From: Limiplasma sp031549415
Lineage (GTDB): Bacteria > Bacillota > Clostridia > Christensenellales > Aristaeellaceae
Direction: 5' to 3'
Assembly: GCA_031549415.1 (NCBI GenBank)
Contig: JAVBPU010000022.1
Coordinates: 58,209-122,208 of the forward strand
DNA: 64,000 bases
Shown: piece by piece, positions 1 to 7,343 of the stretch
How the letters are laid out: every line of letters begins with the position of its first letter
Numbering within the stretch: the stretch's first letter is position 1
Made by a program: the position numbers and the translations under genes
The notes under the pieces: model-generated
Databases searched by the model: none
Seen by the model: the letters and a program-made list of their open reading frames with translations, nothing else
What the model was told of the DNA's origin: nothing

Positions 1-1401
1 CGGGCCCGGAACAAAAGGGTGGAAAACGTGCCCGACGCGGTGCTTTACCCGGACAGCAAGGAGCAGATCGAGGCCATCGTGGCCTATTGCGCCCAGGAGA
101 AGATTCCGGTGTATGTCTACGGCGGCGGATCCTCCGTGACCCGGGGAGTGGAGTGCGTGAAGGGCGGCGTCTCTTTAGACATGCGCCTGCGCTTTGGGAA
201 AGTGATTTCCTTTAATGAAACGGACCAGACCATCACCGTGCAGGCGGGCATCAGCGGGCCCCGGCTGGAAGCGCTGCTCAACGATGCCGTGAAGGAGTTT
301 GGGGCCAAGCGGGCCTATACCTGCGGGCATTTCCCCCAGAGCTTTGAATATTCCTCCGTGGGGGGCTGGGTGGTGACCCGGGGGGCGGGGCAGAACTCCA
401 CCTACTACGGCTGCATCCAGGACTTGGTGCTGGGCCAGGAATACGCCACGCCGGTGGGCCCCCTCCAAACGGACCACTACCCCCGCAAGGCCACCGGGCC
501 GGACATCGACGAAATTATGATGGGCAGCGAAGGGGCCTTTGGGGTGCTGACCCATGTGACCCTAAAGGTGTTCCGCCACATGCCAGAGACCATCCGCCGC
601 TTTTCCTATCTGTTCAAGAACTGGGAAACCGCCCAGGCCGCCGCCCGGGAGATGATGCAAAGCGAGGGCGGGCACCCTTCTGTGTTCCGGCTTTCGGATC
701 CGGAGGAAACCGCCCTGATGCTGCATATGTACGGCGTGGTGGACAGCCCGCTGGCCAAGCTGTTTGCGGCCCGGGGCTTTGAAGAAAACCAGATGTGCCT
801 GTTCCTGGGCTTCACCAACGGAGAAAAGGGCTTTTCCCAAAACTGCGCCCGGGTGGTGAAGGCCGTGGCCAAGCGCTTTGGGGGCATGAGCCTGACGGGG
901 ATCGTGACCAAGGCCTGGGAAAAGGGACGGTTTTCCGACCCCTATCTACGGGACACCTTGCAGGACTTTGGCATTGTGATGGACACCATGGAGTGCAGCG
1001 TGAACTGGAGCAACATGGGCCGGGTGCACCGGGAGGTGCGGGAATATTGCCACAGCCGCCCCAACACCATTTGCATGACCCACATGAGCCATGTGTACCC
1101 CCAGGGGGCCAATTTGTACTGGATTTTCATTACCATGGAAAGCGACCCGGAGGCCTACAAGGCTTACCATGCGGGCATTTTGGACGCCATTCAAAAAAGC
1201 GGCGCCTCCATGAGCCACCATCACGGCATCGGCAAGATGTTCGCCCCCTGGCTGGAGGGCAGCCTGGGCCGCAATGAATTTGCCATTTTCAAGGCGCTGA
1301 AACGGCATTTTGACCCGGACAATATCATGAACCCCGGTGGTACCCTGGGCCTGGACCTGCCCGAAACCGAGAAGCGCTTTCTGCGGGAGGACATCCGGTA
1401 A
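1..1401 (+). CDS. FAD-linked oxidase, alkylglycerone-phosphate-synthase-like (5' truncated)
   Basis: The reading frame is open back to base 1, so the true start and probably 60-100 N-terminal residues lie outside the window. The visible part has the PCMH-type FAD-binding fold: a Gly-rich loop (VYGGGSSVTRG) near bases 115-150 and a second nucleotide-contact stretch (MMGSEGAFGVLTHVTL) near 520-565. The C-terminal half has a His triplet (SHHHGIG, bases 1213-1233), a hallmark of alkyldihydroxyacetone-phosphate synthase relatives, and ends with the usual F-D-P-x-x-I-M-N-P-G motif. The known family transfers or oxidises on a lipid- or sugar-phosphate substrate with FAD. In bacteria most relatives are uncharacterised alditol, glycolate or lactate-type oxidases. 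It precedes a sugar isomerase and a mannitol-dehydrogenase-like enzyme on the same strand, so a polyol or sugar-acid role is more likely here than ether-lipid synthesis. Substrate unknown. Confidence 0.85.
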   Translation, partial: RARNKRVENVPDAVLYPDSKEQIEAIVAYCAQEKIPVYVYGGGSSVTRGVECVKGGVSLDMRLRFGKVISFNETDQTITVQAGISGPRLEALLNDAVKEFGAKRAYTCGHFPQSFEYSSVGGWVVTRGAGQNSTYYGCIQDLVLGQEYATPVGPLQTDHYPRKATGPDIDEIMMGSEGAFGVLTHVTLKVFRHMPETIRRFSYLFKNWETAQAAAREMMQSEGGHPSVFRLSDPEETALMLHMYGVVDSPLAKLFAARGFEENQMCLFLGFTNGEKGFSQNCARVVKAVAKRFGGMSLTGIVTKAWEKGRFSDPYLRDTLQDFGIVMDTMECSVNWSNMGRVHREVREYCHSRPNTICMTHMSHVYPQGANLYWIFITMESDPEAYKAYHAGILDAIQKSGASMSHHHGIGKMFAPWLEGSLGRNEFAIFKALKRHFDPDNIMNPGGTLGLDLPETEKRFLREDIR

Positions 1402-1442
1402 GGGCACACGTCCGGGGTACCCGTGGCGCAGGGGGCGCGCAA

Positions 1443-2756
1443 ATGATTTTTGATGAAAAGGCGTTGAAGAATTGTATGGCTCCTAGCACAAACGCTGCCT
1501 TGTATCCACGGGTCTATCTTTCCATCGACAACTGCTTTGCCTCCAAGCGGTGGACCGCCCCGGAGGACTGGATGCGCATCCTGGACCAGCTGGGGCTGCG
1601 CTATGTGGAAGCCAGCGCGGACAACGAGTGCGACCCCCTGTATTCCACAAAGGACTTTCTGCTGGATTGGGCCCGGCAGGTGCGCTCCGCTTCCGCCAAG
1701 TATGGCGTGACGGTCAGCCAGTTCTATTCGGGCCATGGCACCTATTCCACCATCGGCCTCAGCCATACGGACGAGCGGGTGCGCCGCCACATGCTGGAAA
1801 ACTGGATGAAGCCCATGTGCCAAATGGCGGGCTCCTTTGGGGCGTACCTGGGCTTCTTCTGCCATGCCCTGCCGGAGGCTGTTTTGCAGGATCCCCAGCA
1901 GTACGAAGCCGCTCTTGCCACCCTGTATGAAAACCTGTCAGCTATTGCCCAGATGGCGAAGCAAAGCGGCTGCGCCGGGGCCGCTGTGGAAACCATGTAC
2001 TCCCCCCACCAGCCTCCCTGGACCCTGGAAAGCGCCGAGAAATTGCTGCGGCAGGTAAACGCTCTTTCCGAAACGCCCTTCTACCTGTCCGTGGACGTGG
2101 GGCACCAGTCCGGCCAGCAGCGGTTTTTGCGGCCAGACAGGGGAATGATCGCAAAATGCTTGCTGGGCGAAGCCTCCCCGCAGGAGCGGCAAGCCCTGTG
2201 GCTGGGGCCGGAGGGGGCAAGGCAGCGGTATCAGGAAGCAGAAAACAACATGCGAAGCGCGTGCGCCATAGGCGTTATAGGCGGGGAAGCCGGAGAGAAG
2301 AAAGCCGGGGACAAGAAGGCGCGGGGCAGGGAAACCCTGGCCGCAAGCCAGGCGGAGGCTGTGGAGGCTTCCTTCGGGGAATACCCCTATCTGTTTGCGT
2401 CTCCCCAGGACGGCTCCTATGAAAGCTGGCTGGAGGGCTTTGGCAAGTACTCCGCCATCATTCATTTGCAGCAGACGGACGGGGTTTCCTCCCCCCACTG
2501 GCCTTTTACGCCGGAACACAATGGGAAGGGCATCGTCACCGGGGAAAAGGTGCTGGCGGCCCTGCGGCGGTCCTATGAAGGCCAGGAGGCCCCGGGCATG
2601 CCGCCCCCTGTGCCGGATATTTACCTGACCCTGGAAGTGTTTTCCGGCACGGGCCAGCGGGCCCATGAGCTGCTGCCTTGGCTTCAGCAGAGCGTAGCCT
2701 ATTGGCGGCGGTTCATCCCGCAGGATGGGATGCCCCTTGACCAGCTGACGGAGTAG
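1443..2756 (+). CDS. Sugar-phosphate isomerase/epimerase-like TIM-barrel protein
   Basis: 437 aa. The N-terminal 270 residues look like the AP-endonuclease-2/xylose-isomerase-like TIM barrel. Alternating beta strands end in acidic or His residues (YVEASADNE, GHGTYST, AAVETMYSP, YLSVDVGHQSG), consistent with a divalent-metal site. Residues about 276-310 form a Lys/Glu/Ala-rich low-complexity insert (GEAGEKKAGDKKARGRE) not expected in the barrel. The C-terminal part resumes with HLQQTDG and YLTLEVFSGTG, the last two strands. It starts 41 bp after the FAD oxidase and is followed 62 bp later by a mannitol-dehydrogenase-like gene, suggesting one polyol or ketose operon. A GGGG-rich ribosome site precedes the ATG. 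Relatives act in erythritol, inositol or rare-sugar routes; the substrate cannot be chosen from sequence. Confidence 0.75.
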   Translation: MIFDEKALKNCMAPSTNAALYPRVYLSIDNCFASKRWTAPEDWMRILDQLGLRYVEASADNECDPLYSTKDFLLDWARQVRSASAKYGVTVSQFYSGHGTYSTIGLSHTDERVRRHMLENWMKPMCQMAGSFGAYLGFFCHALPEAVLQDPQQYEAALATLYENLSAIAQMAKQSGCAGAAVETMYSPHQPPWTLESAEKLLRQVNALSETPFYLSVDVGHQSGQQRFLRPDRGMIAKCLLGEASPQERQALWLGPEGARQRYQEAENNMRSACAIGVIGGEAGEKKAGDKKARGRETLAASQAEAVEASFGEYPYLFASPQDGSYESWLEGFGKYSAIIHLQQTDGVSSPHWPFTPEHNGKGIVTGEKVLAALRRSYEGQEAPGMPPPVPDIYLTLEVFSGTGQRAHELLPWLQQSVAYWRRFIPQDGMPLDQLTE

Positions 2757-2818
2757 GGCGCGGCATCCATAGCAGGCCTGCGGTGCGGCCCAAGAAAGAG
2801 TGGGAAGGAGAACAGAAC

Positions 2819-4033
2819 ATGGCAAGCGTTGTGGTGGTGGGCGCGGGCTGCATTGGCCGGGGGTTCCTGGGCCAGGTGTTGCACGATTCCGGATATGAGG
2901 TGGTGTTCATTGATATTGACTTGCCCCTGGTGGAGGCCCTCAACCAACGGCAGGCCTACACCCTTCGGCTGGTGGACCAGCAGAGCGACGAAACCCGCGT
3001 GATCGACCGGGTGCGGGCGGTAAGCGGGTACGACCTGCCGGAAGTGGCCCAGGCCATCGCCCAGTGCCGGTTCATGACCGTTTCTGTGGGAAAGGCCAAG
3101 CTGTGTGAGGTGGCCCCCTACGTGCTGGCAGGCATGAAGGAGCGGATGAAAAGGCCGGAGGCAGGCCCGCTGAACATTCTGCTGTGCGAAAACCTGCTCC
3201 ATGCCGCTGATTTTTTCAAAAATGTATTGGAACCGCTGTTTTTGCCGGAGGACGAGAAGCTGCTGGCCCAGGTGGGGCTGGTGGAAACCACCATGTGCCG
3301 CACGGTGCCCCGGCCCACGGCGGCCATGCGGGCGGAGGACCCCAGCGCCATTGTGGCGGAACCCTATTGCTCCTTGCCGGTGAACACTAAGGCCTTTCTG
3401 GGGGAGGTCCCCGCCATCCGGTATCTGGACGCCCAGCCGCCCTTTGCCTTCCATGAGGAGAAGAAGCTGTTTGTGCAGAACATGGGCCATGCGGTATGCG
3501 CCTATCTGGGGGCGCTGCGGGGCCATGGCTTTCTTTGGCAGGCAGCCCAGGACCCAGTGGTGGCCCAGGTGGCCCTGGGGGCTATGTTTTCTTCCTGTGA
3601 CGCCATCGCCAAGGCCTACCGGCGGGACCGGGAGGAACTGCACGCCTTTGCCCGCCAGCTGATGCGGCGCTTTGGCAGCCCCCTGCTGGCGGACCCCATC
3701 CCCCGGGTGGGGCAGGACCCCCTGCGCAAGCTGGCCGCCACAGACCGCATGGTGGGCGCGGTCAACCGCTGCAAGCAGGAAGGCGTGGACTATGAACAGA
3801 TACTGAAAGGCATTGCGGCAGGCATGCTGTTTCGCCATCTCCCGGACTCCAGCGTGGAAAAAATGGCGGAGCAGATCGGACGGCAAGGCCCCGCCGGGTT
3901 TGCCGGGGAGTATTGTGGCCTGGACAGCCAGGAGGCGGAGCGGGTGGCCCGCTATTATGGGCAGCCGCAGCTGCTGTTTGAAGGGCCAGAGGGGATAGAG
4001 GGGGCAGAAGGCGCAGAAGGATCGAAAGGATAA
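2819..4033 (+). CDS. Mannitol dehydrogenase-family NAD(P)-dependent oxidoreductase (MtlD-like)
   Basis: 404 aa from the ATG at 2819, chosen over an earlier in-frame ATG at 2783 because GGAAGGAG sits just upstream and the Rossmann motif then begins at residue 8 (GAGCIGRGFLG). The C-terminal domain carries the polyol-specific dehydrogenase signature K-x4-N-x2-H (KLFVQNMGHAVCAYLG). The conserved Lys, Asn and His form the catalytic site in mannitol-1-phosphate 5-dehydrogenase and related enzymes. It probably oxidises a sugar alcohol or its phosphate to a ketose in the cytoplasm, feeding the upstream isomerase-like enzyme. The last 17 residues (EGPEGIEGAEGAEGSKG) are a low-complexity tail that overlaps the convergent esterase gene by 79 bp. 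Assignment to mannitol-1-phosphate rather than another alditol is not secure. Confidence 0.85.
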   Translation: MASVVVVGAGCIGRGFLGQVLHDSGYEVVFIDIDLPLVEALNQRQAYTLRLVDQQSDETRVIDRVRAVSGYDLPEVAQAIAQCRFMTVSVGKAKLCEVAPYVLAGMKERMKRPEAGPLNILLCENLLHAADFFKNVLEPLFLPEDEKLLAQVGLVETTMCRTVPRPTAAMRAEDPSAIVAEPYCSLPVNTKAFLGEVPAIRYLDAQPPFAFHEEKKLFVQNMGHAVCAYLGALRGHGFLWQAAQDPVVAQVALGAMFSSCDAIAKAYRRDREELHAFARQLMRRFGSPLLADPIPRVGQDPLRKLAATDRMVGAVNRCKQEGVDYEQILKGIAAGMLFRHLPDSSVEKMAEQIGRQGPAGFAGEYCGLDSQEAERVARYYGQPQLLFEGPEGIEGAEGAEGSKG

Positions 4034-5004
4034 AAATCCTTGGGCTGTTCCCGTTTGCAATGTTCCACCGCCCATAGAAACCTGGTGAGCAGCGCTTTGC
4101 GGGCCTGGCGGGCGACGGACGAGCCGGGAGCGATGATGTCAAAGCCGTGAAAGCAGCCTGCATAGACATCCGCCTGGGCCTCCACGCCTGCTGCTTGCAG
4201 GGCGGCCACAAAGCGCAGGGTTTCATCGTAAAAGGGCTCGATATCGCCCACATAGGTATAGGTGGGGGGCAGCCCCGCAAGGCTTTCGGCCCGGGCCGGG
4301 GTGGCATAGGCGGGCACGTGGGCACTGCCAAACAAATCCCCCAAATACAGCCGCCACGCAATTTCATTCGCCCTGGAATCCCAGCCGGGGGTCCGGTTGT
4401 TTTGGGCGGAGGGCGTGTTCCTCCGGTCATCCAGCATGGGGTAGAGGGGCATTTGAAAGGCAATGCTTGGCTGGCCTTTGTCACGGGCCAGCAGGGAAAC
4501 CGCCGCGGCCAGGCCGCCTCCGGCGCTTTCGCCGCCCAGGAACAGCTGGTCCGGGCGGATGCCCAGGGTATCCGCGTGCCGCGCCATCCATTCCAACGCG
4601 GCGTAGCCATCCTGCAAAGCCGCCGGATAGGGCGCGTCCAAGGACAGGGTATAGTCCGGGGCCACCACCACGCATTGGCCCGTTTGTGCAAACAGCCGGA
4701 TGAACCCCATAGATTGCTCCGGCGTTCCCATGGCATAGCCGCCCCCGTGGAGCCATAACAGGCCCACGGCATTTTCTTTACAATGCTTTGCCTTCACAAC
4801 GCAAAGCCGCAGCTTTGGCTGGCTTGGTGTGGGGATGACCACCTGCTCATAGAGCAATCCCCTGGGCTTACGGCCCACAAAGAATTTTTGAAGGATCTTT
4901 TGCTTGTACGCAAAGGATTTTTTGCTTTTGAAGGTGGCAAATCCCCGGGCCATGAGGCCGGGAAGCCGCAACTGTGGGCGGATGGACCGCCAAGTGCTTT
5001 TCAT
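3955..5004 (-). CDS. Alpha/beta hydrolase of the HSL esterase/lipase family
   Basis: 349 aa from the ATG at 5004, picked because AGGAGG lies 7 nt upstream; a longer frame to 5118 adds only a Pro/Gln-rich stretch. The hormone-sensitive-lipase motifs are all visible: the oxyanion loop HGGGYAMG, the nucleophile elbow GESAGGG, an Asp (GDIEPFYDE) and the terminal His (CFHGFDI). There is no signal peptide, so it is cytoplasmic, and it likely hydrolyses short-chain acyl or acetyl esters, for example on imported glycosides. The C-terminus (FDPSAPSAPSIPSGPSN) is repetitive because it is read antisense through the low-complexity end of the convergent dehydrogenase gene. It is divergently oriented to the YidC-fusion operon. 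Confidence 0.85.
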   Translation of the reverse strand: MKSTWRSIRPQLRLPGLMARGFATFKSKKSFAYKQKILQKFFVGRKPRGLLYEQVVIPTPSQPKLRLCVVKAKHCKENAVGLLWLHGGGYAMGTPEQSMGFIRLFAQTGQCVVVAPDYTLSLDAPYPAALQDGYAALEWMARHADTLGIRPDQLFLGGESAGGGLAAAVSLLARDKGQPSIAFQMPLYPMLDDRRNTPSAQNNRTPGWDSRANEIAWRLYLGDLFGSAHVPAYATPARAESLAGLPPTYTYVGDIEPFYDETLRFVAALQAAGVEAQADVYAGCFHGFDIIAPGSSVARQARKALLTRFLWAVEHCKREQPKDFYPFDPSAPSAPSIPSGPSNSSCGCP

Positions 5005-5134
5005 GGGAACCTCCTGGGGGTTTTTCGGGACTTCCTGGGGAGGCGGCGCTTTTGAATCCTGCTGCACCATGCCTGTATTGTACAATGGATGGGAGGGGAA
5101 ATCCACCGGGAACCGCAAAGGCAGGCAAAAAATC

Positions 5135-5172
5135 CGTCAAAAATTGACGAAAGGGGTCCGTTTCGGTATAAT
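5135..5172 (+). promoter_or_regulatory. Sigma-A-type promoter with overlapping inverted repeat
   Basis: TTGACG (5144-5149) and a perfect TATAAT (5167-5172) are 17 bp apart, 50 bp before the YidC-fusion start. The -35 box is the right arm of a perfect dyad CGTCAA-AAA-TTGACG (5135-5149). That is where a repressor would be placed to block polymerase. The binding protein is unknown. Confidence 0.7.
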
Positions 5173-5221
5173 ATCCACTTATAGGCTGTTGTGAAGCAGG
5201 CTGGGGAAGGGGTCAATCAGG

Positions 5222-7297
5222 ATGGAGCTGATCAATACCGTGGTGGGGGTCCCACTGGGAACTATCATGTATTTTTCCTATGAGCTGGTGCGCAACTATG
5301 GCTGGGCCATCCTCTTGTTTGCGCTGATCACCAAGCTTTTGATGTTTCCGCTGTCTTTGGTGTCTCAAAAAAATTCCATCAAAATGGTGAAAATGCAGCC
5401 CTTGCTGGAGGACATCAAGCAAAGGAACGCCGGCAATCCCGGCCTGGTGTTAAGCGAGCAAAAGGCCCTGTACAAAAAGGAAAAGTACAGCTCCCTGGCG
5501 GGGGTGCTGCCGCTGCTGATCCAGGTTCCGCTGATTTTGGGCCTGATCAACGTGGTATATAATCCATTACAGCATTTGCTGCACATCCCCCCGGAGGTGA
5601 TTGCGCAGCTGGCGCAGCAGGCGGGGCTCCCGGCGGGAGCCTCCGCGCAGATTGATATTTTGAAAGCCATGCAAACGGCCCCGGATGCCTTTGCGGGCAT
5701 TTTGCAAAACGACGCCATCCTCCAGCAGATTCTCCATTTTAATTTCAGCTTTTTGGGGATGGACCTGTCCGTGGTGCCCACCGCCGCCTCGTTGTATATC
5801 ATCGTGCCCATTCTTTCCGGGCTGAGCTCCCTGCTGCTCAGCGCATTGCAAAACAAGCACAACGTGCTGCAGCAGGAGCAAGGCTTTGTGGGGAAATGGG
5901 GCACGGCCCTGTTTTTGGTGGCCTTCTCCGTCTATTTCGCCTTTTTGGTGCCAGCCGGGATCGGCCTGTATTGGATCGCGGGCAACCTGTTGTCCATTGT
6001 CGTATTATTTGCCTGCAACTGGGTGTACAATCCCGCCCAATACATCGACTACGCCAGCCGTCCGGTAAAGAGGAAGCCCACCAAGGAGGAGCGGCAGGCC
6101 CGCCAGGAGGAAAAGCGGCAGCAAAAGGCCCGGGAAAAGCAGGACGACAAGCGCTTTTTTGACCGCCCCAAGCAGCTGGTGTTCTACTCGGAAAGCAGCG
6201 GGTTTTACAAGTATTTTAGCCATGTGATCGACTACATTCTGGCCCATTCCGATTTGGACATCCATTATGTGACCAACGATTTTCATGACGCTATCTTTCA
6301 AAAGGAAAATCCCCGCATCTACCCCTATTACATTGGGCCCACCCGGCTCATTTCCTTCATGATGCGCATGGACGCGGACATGGTGGTGATGACCACGCCG
6401 GATTTGGAGCTGTTCCACATCAAGCGCTCCTTGGTGAAGAAGGATGTGGAATACGTCTATCTGGACCATGGCATGACCAGCTTTCACCTGATGCTGCGGG
6501 AGCACGCCCTGGACCATTTTGACACCATTTTCTGCTACGGCCCCAACCACATGGCAGAGGTGCGGGAAACGGAGAAGCTTTACGGCCTGCCGGAGAAAAA
6601 GCTGGTAAAAACCGGCTATGGGCTGCTGGAGGACCTGCTGGCCAAGGTGGACAAGCTGCCCAAAACCGAGCGCAACACCAAGCAAATTCTGATCGGGCCC
6701 TCCTGGCAAAAGGACAGCCTGCTAGAGTTTTGCCTGGACCCGCTGCTGGCCCAGCTGCTCCACCGGGGGTACCGGGTGATCCTGCGGCCCCACCCGGAGT
6801 TTGTGAAGCGCTTTCCCGGCAAGATCCAGGCCATTCAGGAACAGTACAAGGACGAGCCTGTGGACGAATTCCTTCTGGAAACGGACTTTTCCTCCAACGA
6901 GACCGTGTACACCTCCGATGTGGTGATTACGGACTGGTCCTCCATTGCCCAGGAGTTTTCCTACGCCACCAAGCGGCCCTCCATCTTCATCAACACCCCC
7001 ATGAAGGTGATGAACCCCAACTATGATAAAATCGAAAGCGTCCCGCTGGACATTTCCCTCCGAGACCAGATCGGCGTGTCTGTGGACCCTGGCGATCTTT
7101 CGGGGCTGCCGGCCATTGTGGAGGAGATGGTGACCCATCCAGAGGCCTGGCGGGAGAAGATTACCAAGGTGCTGGAGGAGAACATTTTCTACGTGGGAGA
7201 CGGGGCCGAGGCCGCCGGGACCTATATCATCGGGGCCTTGCGGGAAAAGGCCCAGGGAAAGGCCAAGGAGCTGCCGAAGGAATCCCCCAAGGAGTAA
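5222..7297 (+). CDS. YidC/Oxa1 insertase domain fused to a CDP-glycerol glycerophosphotransferase-like domain
   Basis: 691 aa with two recognisable parts. Residues 1-280 match the short Gram-positive YidC: TM1 NYGWAILLFALITKLLMFPLSL with Lys38 where the family's hydrophilic-groove Arg usually sits, a cytoplasmic hairpin rich in K/Q (SQKNSIKMVKMQPLLEDIK) and four further membrane spans. Residues about 280-310 are a highly charged helix (KPTKEERQARQEEKRQQK). Residues about 315-665 resemble TagF/TagB-type polymerases of teichoic acid synthesis: VYLDHGM, VILRPHPE and ITDWSSIAQEFSYATKRP correspond to the conserved DHG, RxHP and DxSS-x-FE blocks. YidC inserts membrane proteins; TagF-like enzymes add glycerol-phosphate units to lipid-linked glycans at the inner membrane face. 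The following genes are membrane glycopolymer enzymes, which supports a wall-polymer role. There is no stop or frameshift between the domains. Confidence 0.85.
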   Translation: MELINTVVGVPLGTIMYFSYELVRNYGWAILLFALITKLLMFPLSLVSQKNSIKMVKMQPLLEDIKQRNAGNPGLVLSEQKALYKKEKYSSLAGVLPLLIQVPLILGLINVVYNPLQHLLHIPPEVIAQLAQQAGLPAGASAQIDILKAMQTAPDAFAGILQNDAILQQILHFNFSFLGMDLSVVPTAASLYIIVPILSGLSSLLLSALQNKHNVLQQEQGFVGKWGTALFLVAFSVYFAFLVPAGIGLYWIAGNLLSIVVLFACNWVYNPAQYIDYASRPVKRKPTKEERQARQEEKRQQKAREKQDDKRFFDRPKQLVFYSESSGFYKYFSHVIDYILAHSDLDIHYVTNDFHDAIFQKENPRIYPYYIGPTRLISFMMRMDADMVVMTTPDLELFHIKRSLVKKDVEYVYLDHGMTSFHLMLREHALDHFDTIFCYGPNHMAEVRETEKLYGLPEKKLVKTGYGLLEDLLAKVDKLPKTERNTKQILIGPSWQKDSLLEFCLDPLLAQLLHRGYRVILRPHPEFVKRFPGKIQAIQEQYKDEPVDEFLLETDFSSNETVYTSDVVITDWSSIAQEFSYATKRPSIFINTPMKVMNPNYDKIESVPLDISLRDQIGVSVDPGDLSGLPAIVEEMVTHPEAWREKITKVLEENIFYVGDGAEAAGTYIIGALREKAQGKAKELPKESPKE

Positions 7298-7343
7298 CAC
7301 AGAGCCTCTACAACGGTGGCAGTCTATGCACAGAAGGGTTTTG

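Noticed and set aside
2699..4075. 458-codon open frame on the minus strand
   Set aside because: It lies opposite the dehydrogenase gene, which has Rossmann and catalytic motifs. The antisense protein has no domain and only reflects high GC and biased third positions.
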